Part shown: positions 35,275 to 43,628 of the stretch, piece by piece | Layout of the letters: every line of letters begins with the position of its first letter | Numbering within the stretch: position 1 is the first letter of the stretch | Assembly: GCF_007860015.1 (NCBI RefSeq) | Contig: NZ_SJPS01000001.1 | Span: 868,001 to 932,000 of the forward strand | Direction: 5' to 3' | Length of the DNA stretch: 64,000 nucleotides | Source: Bythopirellula polymerisocia | Lineage (GTDB): Bacteria; Planctomycetota; Planctomycetia; Pirellulales; Lacipirellulaceae | Notes under the pieces: generated by a model | The model's input: only the letters and a program-made list of their open reading frames with translations | Told to the model about the DNA's origin: nothing | Databases searched by the model: none | Made by a program: the position numbers and the translations under genes

Positions 35275-38165
35275 AGCTGCTCCTCCTGGGAAGCAGAAAT
35301 AGATTCAGGCAGGGGGTGTTGACGGCGAAGCCGTTCGATGTCGGCGCCCGCAAGCTGAGCCGCCTCGAAGGTTTTCAACGCCTCGGACATGACCCGTGCT
35401 TGTTCTCCAGGCTCATCTCCAAGTTGCTCTGCCGCCTCGGCCAACTCACAAGCGATATGGTAGAGGTGTTCCCCCTCGGCGGGCCACAAGTTCCGCCGCT
35501 GCAGAGCTGCTGAAGCAGCCTCTGCCGGACGGCCTGCAGTTCGGAGAGTTCTTCCATAATTGAAATAATGTTTGCTCAGGAATTCGCGAAACTCGCGCTG
35601 TGCGGGATTCTCTTCCAATGCAATCCGCTGCTCGGCAATCGCTGCTTCGTAATTGGCAAGCGCACTGGGCAAATCCCCCGCAAGTTCGGCCACCATCGCT
35701 CTGTTGTTCAACACCCCAGCGAGCGAACTGCGGTAGCGAACATCATGCGGAAAATCGCCCACCAACTCGGCGAGAATCTCCTGGGCATGATCGTATGCGG
35801 CGACTGCCATGGCAGTCTCCTCACGGCGGGCACACGATTGCCCTAGATTGTTCCAAGTGAGAGCCAAATCGTTACGATATTGCACGACACCAGCAAACTG
35901 CCTCACAAGTTGTTCCTGAATCTCGATGGCCTGGCGATATTTTTTAACGGCTGTCGTGTCTTCGCCCAAGTGCCCCAGAATGGCCCCCAGATTGTTGTAG
36001 CACAGTGCCAAATCGCTTCGCCAACTGGCGTGTGACGTAGGATTCGTTTCAGTTTGATCGACAAGTTCTTCGAGCAATACCTGTGCCTGCTCACAAGATG
36101 TGCGCGAGGCCTTCCAATCCGTCTCTTGTTCGACGAAGCTGCGATTATTCAAGGCGAGCGCCAGATCATGTTTGGCATTCGTATCCTCAGGCGATTGGGT
36201 AGCGATACTATCCAATTTCTCAATCGCCGCCGTGAAGGAACGCCGAGCAGAGGGCAAATCCCCCCGCAGCCGCTCGAGAAACCCTTGATTGGTGAGCATC
36301 TCAGCCAGCAATCGCCTGCTTGCCCGATCACTCGGCTCGGCCGACAAGATACTGTTCTGCAACCCGATTGCCGCGGTGTAATGCTCACGTGCCAATTCGA
36401 GGTCTCCTCGTGCAGACGTGAGCAAGGCCAGGTTGTTCAAACAGGTTGCCCGCTCTTGTTGAAACTCCTGCAGACTGGGACTTGCTTCGCTCAATCCTGA
36501 AAACAGTTCGTGCGCAGTACGAAACGACTCTTCGGCACGCAGCCGATCACCCAGTCGACTCGCAATCGTGCCGACCTGAAAATGTGTCGCCGCCAGTTGT
36601 TGCTTCAGCGCAGGATCATCGGTCGCACGAGCGATGAATTTTTCATAATAAGCCAGTGTATCACCCAGCACCGCCTGCCGCAGCGGCTCACTCCCGGGCA
36701 GCAAGGCCAGTTCTCGTGAAAACTGATTGCCAAATCGGTCCACCACTTGCCGCGCCTGCTGGAGATTTTCTTCGGCAGACTGCAAGGCCGCCTGCGTGCG
36801 ACCCTGTTCGCGCACCAACAATAATGCGGAGGTCGTCGATACCGCAGCAAGTACGACCAGAAAAATGGCAGCCAGCGAAACCAACACTCGATGTCGGCGA
36901 ATCCACTTCGCCGAGCGATCTCTCAGAGTGGGCCGCCGCGCCAGCGTCGGCTTACCTTCCAAAAATCGCGACAAATCTTCGGCAAGTTTTTCTGCCGACG
37001 CGTATCGATCTTCGCGTGATTTGGTCATCGCCCCCAAGACGATCGTTTCCAAATCATGGGGTATCCCAGCATTGATTACCCGCGGAGGAATCGGCTCCTT
37101 TTCAGAAATCGCTCGCAATACCTCTTGGCGATCCTCGCCAGGACACGCAGGCTGCAACGTGAGCAGTTCATACAACGTCGCGCCGAGCGAATAGATATCC
37201 GTCCGCGCATCGACAACCAGTTGTATCCCGCCTGCCTGCTCGGGACTCATATAACGCAGCGTGCCGACTACGTCGCCGGTCATCGTTACGCCGGGATTGT
37301 TAGCAATTCGGGCCAGCCCAAAATCGGTGATCCACAGTTTCTGTTGATCGTCCAGCAGCAAATTCGAGGGCTTGATATCGCGGTGAATCACTCCACATTG
37401 ATGAGCATGGTGCAACGCCGTAGCCGCTTGTATCCCTAGCCGCGCAATTGCCTCGCAATACTCTGTATGGCTCCCCGTGTGTCGAGAGGAAAGCAAGGGG
37501 TGGGCCGATGGTTCGGTCGTTTGGGCCACGAGCGTGGATACGGCATGGCCCGCTCGCTCTGAGCTGGAAGACTCCTCTTCATAACGCAAAGCACGGACTA
37601 CCTGATCGAGCGACCGCCCCGCAATGAATTGCATCGCGTAGAAATGAACTCCCCGCTCCTCGCCGACTGCAAACACGGGCACGATGTTCGGATGATGCAA
37701 CTGGGCCGCCGCCTGGGCCTCGTTCTGAAAACGAGCAAGTTGTTTGTGATCCCACATCGCCGCGAAGGGCAACACCTTGAGGGCGACTTTCCGATGCAGA
37801 GAAATTTGCATCGCCTCATACACAATCCCCATCCCGCCACGGCCGATCTCCGCGCCAAGTTCGAAATCACCAAGCCGCTTCGCCCCAACCGGGGACGGTT
37901 CGCCTGCAAAAGGGGCCGTCGAATTTGCGCCAACTTTTTTGGCCGGCTTGGCAGCACGCACACCTTGAGTGGCTTCGTGTAGCATCTCCACACTGGCAGC
38001 AAACGCACGAATGTCATCCGCCAGTCGGGGATGCTCCGCCGCTAATATCCCCACATCCAAAGGTGCGCCTTCTTCGAGCGATGCCAAATAGCGATCCAAC
38101 ACGTCGGCAAGTTCCCGATCGTCGAGGACGCATGGATTCAAAGTTTGAGAGGGTTCACTAATCAT
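35271..38165 (-). CDS. Ser/Thr protein kinase with TPR sensor region
   Basis: A 964-residue transmembrane kinase. Residues about 98-390 are a Hanks-type kinase: IGRGGMGIVYEA (P-loop), VALKVL (Lys130), CGVIHRDIKPSNLL, ITDFGLARI and YMSPEQAGG are all intact, so it should be active. A membrane segment follows (RVLVSLAAIFLVVLAAVS), then about 450 residues of TPR-like helices (for example LEEDTTAVKKYRQAIEIQEQ-like units). The ATG at 38165 is chosen because the extra upstream codons translate intergenic repeat-like DNA and would overlap the sigma gene. Coupled to the sigma factor upstream and the FERMEERLTLS gene downstream. Confidence 0.9.
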   Translation of the reverse strand: MISEPSQTLNPCVLDDRELADVLDRYLASLEEGAPLDVGILAAEHPRLADDIRAFAASVEMLHEATQGVRAAKPAKKVGANSTAPFAGEPSPVGAKRLGDFELGAEIGRGGMGIVYEAMQISLHRKVALKVLPFAAMWDHKQLARFQNEAQAAAQLHHPNIVPVFAVGEERGVHFYAMQFIAGRSLDQVVRALRYEEESSSSERAGHAVSTLVAQTTEPSAHPLLSSRHTGSHTEYCEAIARLGIQAATALHHAHQCGVIHRDIKPSNLLLDDQQKLWITDFGLARIANNPGVTMTGDVVGTLRYMSPEQAGGIQLVVDARTDIYSLGATLYELLTLQPACPGEDRQEVLRAISEKEPIPPRVINAGIPHDLETIVLGAMTKSREDRYASAEKLAEDLSRFLEGKPTLARRPTLRDRSAKWIRRHRVLVSLAAIFLVVLAAVSTTSALLLVREQGRTQAALQSAEENLQQARQVVDRFGNQFSRELALLPGSEPLRQAVLGDTLAYYEKFIARATDDPALKQQLAATHFQVGTIASRLGDRLRAEESFRTAHELFSGLSEASPSLQEFQQERATCLNNLALLTSARGDLELAREHYTAAIGLQNSILSAEPSDRASRRLLAEMLTNQGFLERLRGDLPSARRSFTAAIEKLDSIATQSPEDTNAKHDLALALNNRSFVEQETDWKASRTSCEQAQVLLEELVDQTETNPTSHASWRSDLALCYNNLGAILGHLGEDTTAVKKYRQAIEIQEQLVRQFAGVVQYRNDLALTWNNLGQSCARREETAMAVAAYDHAQEILAELVGDFPHDVRYRSSLAGVLNNRAMVAELAGDLPSALANYEAAIAEQRIALEENPAQREFREFLSKHYFNYGRTLRTAGRPAEAASAALQRRNLWPAEGEHLYHIACELAEAAEQLGDEPGEQARVMSEALKTFEAAQLAGADIERLRRQHPLPESISASQEEQL

Positions 38166-38218
38166 TGGTAGCTGTTGGCTATTGGCAAAGAACTGATAGC
38201 TAACGACTAATTGCTTCT

Positions 38219-38839
38219 TTACTCGTTCATTTTTTCTCGCAGGCAACGAATCGCTCTCACCCACAACATTCGTGTGGCTCCGGTCTTCCGCTGCATCCGC
38301 CGGGCTACTTCGTCAAATGGTAGCGCCTCGATGTGGCGTAACACGATCACTTCTCGGTAGTCAGGTGGCAACGCGGCAATCTGGTTGGCCAGGTCCAACT
38401 CTTGTTCCTGGCGCTGGTAGTTCATGCTGGGGGAACTCCCGGGATCGGACAGTATCGCATCGAGCCGCGCGGTCGACTGCTCCAGTGAACTGGCCAGCAC
38501 CTCCAGCGACACCTCACGGCGCACGGTCCGTTTGGCGGTGAGCACATGCTGCTCGACTACCCGATGGAGATTGTTGACCAGAATCATGCGGAGCCACGCA
38601 CAGAATTCTCCGATCGACTGACCACGAAACTGGTCAAAATCGCGATTCGCCTCCAAGAAAGTCTCCTGCACCACATCCGAAGGACTCACGCGTTGCTGCA
38701 AGCACCGCTCCAACTGGGCTACGACCAGCAACTTCAAGTAGTTGCGATACACCGAGAGCAACTCCCCAAAGCAGTCACGCTCACCCGCAAGTGCTTGCGA
38801 CAACAAGAGTTGTGGATTGGTGCTAGAGCAATCAGTCAT
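38219..38839 (-). CDS. ECF RNA polymerase sigma factor (planctomycete STK-linked type)
   Basis: 206 residues: region 2 (LKLLVVAQLERCLQQRVSPS, then DVVQETFLEANRDFDQFRG) and region 4 (LPPDYREVIVLRHIEALPFD, then EVARRMQRKTGATRMLWVRA). The ATG is preceded by GAGGGGA at 6 bases. It lies directly upstream of the Ser/Thr kinase gene, a pairing described for planctomycete ECFSTK sigma factors, where phosphorylation is thought to replace an anti-sigma factor. No anti-sigma gene is seen here, which fits. Confidence 0.92.
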   Translation of the reverse strand: MTDCSSTNPQLLLSQALAGERDCFGELLSVYRNYLKLLVVAQLERCLQQRVSPSDVVQETFLEANRDFDQFRGQSIGEFCAWLRMILVNNLHRVVEQHVLTAKRTVRREVSLEVLASSLEQSTARLDAILSDPGSSPSMNYQRQEQELDLANQIAALPPDYREVIVLRHIEALPFDEVARRMQRKTGATRMLWVRAIRCLREKMNE

Positions 38840-39477
38840 ATAAATCCCCTCAGTGGCCCGCATTGGAGCTAACCTCCCTAATGTAGGCAGAAACCGGGGA
38901 GAAGTGTCACGGGGAAAATGATAAATTTTTTGAAAGCCCCCGCTCTCACCTCAGAAAGGCAGTCGCCGGATCTTATTTTCGCCAAACCTCTTGCTAGCAT
39001 AGGAACAGCTCAATAATAACTTCGGCATTTTTCGGTACATCCTGGGTTCGTTTTGAACAGTAGGAAAGGGAGACAACAGAGGGCAATTACTCCGTTTCCT
39101 CTGTCTTCTCACTCACTCTAAGTTAGCTCTGGGGAGGATCAACCTCGACAGACCATCGGTTAGCTTCCTAGCCGATTAATCGGCAGAATCGCAGGAATTT
39201 CCCCGGAAAGGGCGAGGCATGCCAAGCCCCATTTCTAGCGGCGGTTTGGCACACCGCCGCGTGGTGGAGATCACTATATTTACCGCAATGTCATCAACCT
39301 CGCCGGGGCTGGCTGCGTCCCCTAGATGCGTTTTTACAAGTTCGTTTAGAATCCCTGTAGCGGAATTAGTAAATCTGTAAACGTCATGACTAGCTCAAAC
39401 GCGCATCAAAAAGGGAGGGGCGAATAAGCTATCCGTCCCTCCCGGACTATTTACAAAATAACCAGGAGAACTACTCT
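38840..39477. other. Intergenic region upstream of sigma factor
   Basis: About 640 bp. It must hold the promoter of the sigma-kinase operon, but I see no clear -35/-10 pair. It also holds a terminator for the PEP-CTERM gene that follows (39408-39443). No convincing open frame or RNA gene. AGCCGATTAATCGGCA near 39169-39184 is a small palindrome (GCCGATTAATCGGC). Confidence 0.5.
39408..39443 (-). terminator. Rho-independent terminator of PEP-CTERM gene
   Basis: On the minus strand: GGGAGGG, a 17-base loop, CCCTCCC, then TTTTT. It lies 35 bp past the stop of the gene at 39478-40158. Confidence 0.8.
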
Positions 39478-40158
39478 CTAGCTGTGACGACGGCGAAAGA
39501 GCAGGCCGCAAGTACTCATCCCCAGCAAGGCAATTGTGGCCGGCTCGGGAATCCGTGTGATGCTGGCGTTGTCAACCCAGTAAAAGCCGGGCTGCGTATT
39601 GTTACGCGTCACATCGCGCCCACCAATATTGAAAGCGACGATCATGAAGTCGCCGGTGGCAGTGAAAATTCCGTCGGCAGGACCCGATGACGGTGCAGTA
39701 AGAATGCTTGTCCAATCAAATGGATGCGAATAAACATCATTGCCTCCGTCAGTTGCGACTTTGTATTGAATGTTGGTATCAATGGGTTCGGTTAAAACGC
39801 CGGTGTTGTTGAACTCAACTGCGACTTCAGCCCAATTGCGACCGGAACCACCGTTTAACAGGTCTCCCTTCCAGTCGGCATCCAGCTTGTACTGAGCACC
39901 ATTCGAAACAGGAACAGCCTGCCAAAGATAGTTTCCATTGGAGCTATTCGTTGAGTCGACTCGATCCAGCTTCGCTGAGCCAGATGGAATACCCTCTGAC
40001 CCGTCGTAAGCGATCGTTGTCGGGGCGCTAGGTGTAGCGGTCCAACTCGACAAGTCAGTGGCGAAATCACCGTTGGTCAAGAGGTTGGCCTGGGCGCTAC
40101 TAGCCGCAACCAACAGACTGACGCCTGAAAAAAGAATTGTTTTAAAACACAACTTCAT
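39478..40158 (-). CDS. PEP-CTERM protein, CBM/discoidin-like
   Basis: 226 residues. Signal peptide (LLVAASSAQA before NLL), then NLLTNGDFATDLSSWTAT, the usual opening of a carbohydrate-binding-like jelly-roll domain that ends in GFYWVDNASI. The PEP-CTERM tail is RIPEPATIALLGM, hydrophobic, FRRRHS. GGAGGT stands before the ATG. No catalytic motif. A glycan-binding or matrix role fits the domain but is inferred. It has its own terminator. Confidence 0.88.
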   Translation of the reverse strand: MKLCFKTILFSGVSLLVAASSAQANLLTNGDFATDLSSWTATPSAPTTIAYDGSEGIPSGSAKLDRVDSTNSSNGNYLWQAVPVSNGAQYKLDADWKGDLLNGGSGRNWAEVAVEFNNTGVLTEPIDTNIQYKVATDGGNDVYSHPFDWTSILTAPSSGPADGIFTATGDFMIVAFNIGGRDVTRNNTQPGFYWVDNASITRIPEPATIALLGMSTCGLLFRRRHS

Positions 40159-41047
40159 GAGTCTACCTCCAAAATCTGAGCGAAAAGAAACGAGACGAGC
40201 AAAACCTGCAAGACAGACCCCACTCCCAACATCTGTGAAACATGGTTAATATGGCCAAAACGCTGCTCAGAAGTCAAAGCTTTTGCCGAGTTATGCGGAA
40301 ATTATAGCTGCAAGTGCGTTATACGAGAACTTTTAATAGAAGTTGCCCCGATTGCGCCACTGCAGCCAGTCGTAGATGAATTAAATCAGCCCTCCACTTT
40401 TGATTAGACAGCTACTTGATCTTGAGATAGACCACGACTCCAGATGGAAGTCGTATCGCCCCCTGAGGCTACTTCTTTTTGCTGTTAATGCCCCGATGGA
40501 CTTAACGCTTTCTAAGCATAACAAATCCCAATCCTGCGATACCCAGCAATAGGAGGGTGCTTGGTTCAGGGATTTGTACAGCGGTTAGGGCCAACTCGAA
40601 TAAATCCTTAGATGCGGTGGTGTGAGCACACGCCAGCCTGCACGTTGCGGTGAATGGAGTGGCCCTTACGGCGAGGAATTCGCACTAGATAACTAGGCAT
40701 CTACCACAACCAGGTAGAGTCGCTCACGGTGAACGTGAGCGGTAACTTGCGAAGGAATGTGTTGGGAGCAATCGCCATTGAAAAGAACGATCGCAACTTC
40801 CCGTAGCGGCAACGATGACCAAGCCAGATCAAATTCAGTAAATTTGCACAAGACCATCAACGAATTAACAAAACAGGCGAGTACGCAAACCACTACTTGT
40901 ACGCAGCAACCTGGAAGGAAACCACTTTTTTCTTTTCTAACTTGACAGACTCTTACAGGAAAGGCTTTATCGTCCGACGACAGTTAACTTGTGTTAGCGG
41001 TTCATTCCGATGTTGTTTGTGAAACGACGAATCCCTGTGATATCAGC
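40159..41047. other. Intergenic region with decayed PEP-CTERM gene
   Basis: About 890 bp. Apart from the PEP-CTERM remnant at 40502-40684, and a short frame at 40693-40893 on the minus strand that could be its eroded upstream part (ending VTAHVHRERLYLVVVDA), I see no gene. The 5' part presumably carries the promoter of the gene at 40158. Confidence 0.5.
40502..40684 (-). pseudogene. PEP-CTERM gene remnant (C-terminal end)
   Basis: The minus strand encodes FELALTAVQIPEPSTLLLLG followed by a hydrophobic stretch and MLRKR, then TAA: a complete, textbook PEP-CTERM signal. The frame is closed by a stop about 60 codons upstream, has no start or signal peptide, and its first part is Cys-rich and unlike an exported domain. 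It reads as the surviving end of a decayed gene of the same type as its two neighbours. Confidence 0.75.
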
Positions 41048-41824
41048 TCAAGTCGTATGAACAGTTAGTGCATGTCGGCGGCGGCCTTGAATTGGAAAAA
41101 CAAGTGCAGATAAAGTTAAGTAGACTATCAGCACTAGCCCAGACGGCTCCGGCACAACGTACGTGAACTTTGTAGCTGGAAAATTGTAGTAACCAACTGA
41201 TCCCTGCACGGCGTTAAATCCCGACCGACCAACGCTATTGCCTCTTCCGTTGGAAACCCTGTCGGCATCCACCGTAATCTCGCCCTGACTAAATTCGTGG
41301 CTTGTATGCCTTAGCGTCACAAGCAGGTCGCCCCCAGTGTATTTGTAGAAAGTGGTAAACGGAATATCAAAGAACGCGTTCGGTCCAGGAAAAGTGGTTA
41401 TGGGTAAGCTGCCGGCTTGAATTTCGAGGGGGCCAGAACGTACGGTTACAACATCTAAACCAATGTTACTCGCAAATGTTGTGCTCAACGTGGAAATGGT
41501 GCGCGGTGAACTGCTTAGTTGTAGGTTCCATTTAGCAATTGAAACCGTATTAGTCGGTGGAGTCAAATTGAAATGCTGGGGCCGAAATCCAATACTTGTA
41601 AGCTCGCTGCCAACCGGAACGTCTGCGAAATCAGATTTTGGTAATAGCCACTGAAAAGTCAAATCACCACTAGATATACCTTGACTTCCGTGGAATGGTC
41701 CCGCTGAACCGACCGGGCCTTGAGAAATTAGAAAATCGTTGGGAGAAACGACTGACTGAGATAAAGCTAAAGCAGCAGAGCCAAAAAAAAACGTCGAAAC
41801 CGTCAGGAAGCTGTAGATTTTCAT
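41048..41824 (-). CDS. PEP-CTERM protein of unknown fold
   Basis: 258 residues with a signal peptide (FFFGSAALALSQ) and a C-terminal VPEPSGLVLIVYLTLSALV segment, then GRRRHAL and a few extra residues, a slightly atypical PEP-CTERM tail. The central domain (SIGFRPQHFN, FPGPNAFFDIPF, GGDLLVTLRHTSH) looks like an all-beta extracellular domain that I cannot name. A strong purine stretch AAAGGCAGG precedes the ATG. Confidence 0.8.
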   Translation of the reverse strand: MKIYSFLTVSTFFFGSAALALSQSVVSPNDFLISQGPVGSAGPFHGSQGISSGDLTFQWLLPKSDFADVPVGSELTSIGFRPQHFNLTPPTNTVSIAKWNLQLSSSPRTISTLSTTFASNIGLDVVTVRSGPLEIQAGSLPITTFPGPNAFFDIPFTTFYKYTGGDLLVTLRHTSHEFSQGEITVDADRVSNGRGNSVGRSGFNAVQGSVGYYNFPATKFTYVVPEPSGLVLIVYLTLSALVFPIQGRRRHALTVHTT

Positions 41825-42039
41825 TAGCTACCTGCCTTTCAAAGACTGTTAGAACACCAAAACGGCTGTGAGTGTTACGGTAGTATTATAACCAGCATTT
41901 TTCGAGCTTCAAGCATGTGCTCAGCCGGCTCCAGTCTAGAATCGAGAACAGGAAAACTCCATCTTCCCAACAATGGATGCATCTTCGTGGATGGCACTCC
42001 GGCAGAGTCCTGAAACTGCGTCGGCTTTATCGACCGCCG

Positions 42040-42384
42040 CTACCAACGGCACTTCTCAGAATCAGGCAATCTGTGCCACAGCTCTCGGTGGGAATATGTG
42101 TACGTTAGGTCGACTCGATTTTCGGAAAGTGCTCGCATTCTGTACTTCACTAATCTCCCGTTTGAAACCCAGTGGGTGGCAAACGCCAAGACTTCTCCGT
42201 CCCAAGTAACGTCATAGACCTCGGCCTCCTCGTTATCGCTTGGGTCCACGACTTTAACCGCAACTAGCACTTCCTCCCACGTAACAGCAATGACAACGTC
42301 GGTACCATGTTCATCCGCATTGTGCCAGCTTCCGGCGAGCATACGGCGTAAGTCATCAGGTGCGGGTGAATCGGATTCTGACAT
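42040..42384 (-). CDS. Hypothetical small beta-rich protein
   Basis: 114 residues, no signal peptide or membrane segment. Alternating strands such as TDVVIAVTWEEVLVAVKVVD and EVLAFATHWV, then YRMRALSENRVDLTYTYSHR, suggest a small beta barrel, possibly lipocalin-like. The codon pattern and even amino acid use look genuine. No family recognised. Flanked by non-coding DNA on both sides. Confidence 0.55.
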   Translation of the reverse strand: MSESDSPAPDDLRRMLAGSWHNADEHGTDVVIAVTWEEVLVAVKVVDPSDNEEAEVYDVTWDGEVLAFATHWVSNGRLVKYRMRALSENRVDLTYTYSHRELWHRLPDSEKCRW

Positions 42385-42570
42385 GAGGTTTACTCAGACA
42401 ATAGAGTTGCAGACGTCGTGAGTGAGAAGTAAACATTTTCTTCCGCTCGGTTTGATTCTAGCTTTGCTGTCATGAGTTGGCAAAAGCAGTTCATTTCCAG
42501 CTACTAAACCAGCGTCGTTACTTTGCCCCGACACTGGAATCGGTAATTCCGAAAACGCGTCGGGAAATTC

Positions 42571-42620
42571 AAAAGGGTCGGGAGTCTTTTTGGGAGAGTT
42601 CGAAGGGGCCGGGAGTCTTA
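42571..42620. repeat. GGGxCGGGAGTCTT direct repeats, possible RAYT remnant
   Basis: AAAAGGGTCGGGAGTCTTTT is followed 30 bases later by GAAGGGGCCGGGAGTCTTA. Such words often flank REP-associated Y1 transposase genes in planctomycetes. Shortly after (42659-42680) MPGRPR is encoded and then a stop, and LNLAGTM is found in another frame, like the broken start of such a transposase. Confidence 0.4.
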
Positions 42621-42979
42621 TCCTTGAACGTTGGGTGGCAGGCTGTTGTATTGGCAACCATGCCCGGAAGACCACGCTAAATCTTGCCGGAACAATGCTT
42701 TGCAACCTCTTGAATCAACTCAGGCGATGGGGACCGACACCCGAGGAGAAGACGTGCCCTTTTGTTCTCTTCTAACGCGTCGGGGCACGTAGCGCCCCCC
42801 CAACTCCCAGCCCCCGACTCCCAGCCCCATTTCCTCCGCCTTTGCGTCTCTGCGAGAGTCTTCCATTCCGTCATGAATTGCCGGAACGCGTATTCCAAAC
42901 GATACAACTCTTCTCAGCTTGCATAAATTTATTGAACATGAGATTGCAGAGAAAACGGAGGTATAAGAAAGTAGCGTGG

Positions 42980-43041
42980 AACACTAATCTTCGCTAATCG
43001 GCGCTAATCCAAATTAGTGAAGATTAGCGAAGATAAGTGTT
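42980..43041. repeat. Long inverted repeat built of CTAATC words
   Basis: AACACTAATCTTCGCTAAT (42980-42998) is mirrored by ATTAGCGAAGATAAGTGTT (43023-43041), 19-bp arms with one mismatch. Between them a second stem CTAAT/ATTAG continues the hairpin. No T-run follows on either strand beyond TTTC, so a simple terminator is unlikely. Confidence 0.75.
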
Positions 43042-43628
43042 TCTTTCTTCATTACTTTCATTCGCTCTGTTAGCTTCGTTGCCTCCTGTTCCATGAATTT
43101 TGGTTGCGGCAAGGTGCCGCGCTAGGTTACTAGTTCCGACTGCCAGCTTTCCCCCTCTCGCCACCCACCACTTTTTACTAGAAATTGTGCCACCCTGTTT
43201 AATAGAATGGATCTTGCCCACCTCTAGGCAAGTTCCTTGAAAATCAAATGGAATTATTGTTGCCCCAAGACCGGCGACGCGGCTAGGGATCCGTCGGTTG
43301 CCGTCAGCACTTCGAGGAGGCGAAGCACAGGGAGTTTTGTGGCGGGGGAGTCGAGTTTTGTTTTACAAAACTCCCAAAAACATCAACAGCCGACTGCTAC
43401 GTAAAACGTTGTCTGCCAATGAGTTGAAGCGACTCGGGCTCGCAGAAAAGGAGGGGGTTTAGTTTTGGAAAAAAAGTTTTCTACGAAATGACCGCGAAAA
43501 AACCCCGCTATGATGCGCAGAAGCGAGCAACGATTGATGGGTTCTGCGCAACTTGGGCCCGCAGGGGGAACACCTTAGGTGGATGGAAAGAAGTTCCAGC
43601 TCGGCAAGCTGGACCTACAGAGAGGAGT

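Larger units (their letters stand above)
42385..43628. other. 1.2-kb non-coding, repeat-rich region
   Basis: No convincing gene. It contains two GGGxCGGGAGTCTT repeats (42574-42620) with a transposase-like scrap after them, a 14-bp tandem duplication ACTCCCAGCCCC (42803-42828), a long inverted repeat (42980-43041), a 9-bp hairpin GAGTTTTGT/ACAAAACTC (43353-43373) and a 7-bp hairpin TCCAGCT/AGCTGGA (43595-43613) just after the kinase-type gene's stop. It looks like a graveyard of mobile repeats. Confidence 0.55.

Noticed and set aside
43024..43221. 65-codon minus-strand frame ending at the long inverted repeat
   Set aside because: No start signal, odd composition, and it reads through repeat DNA.
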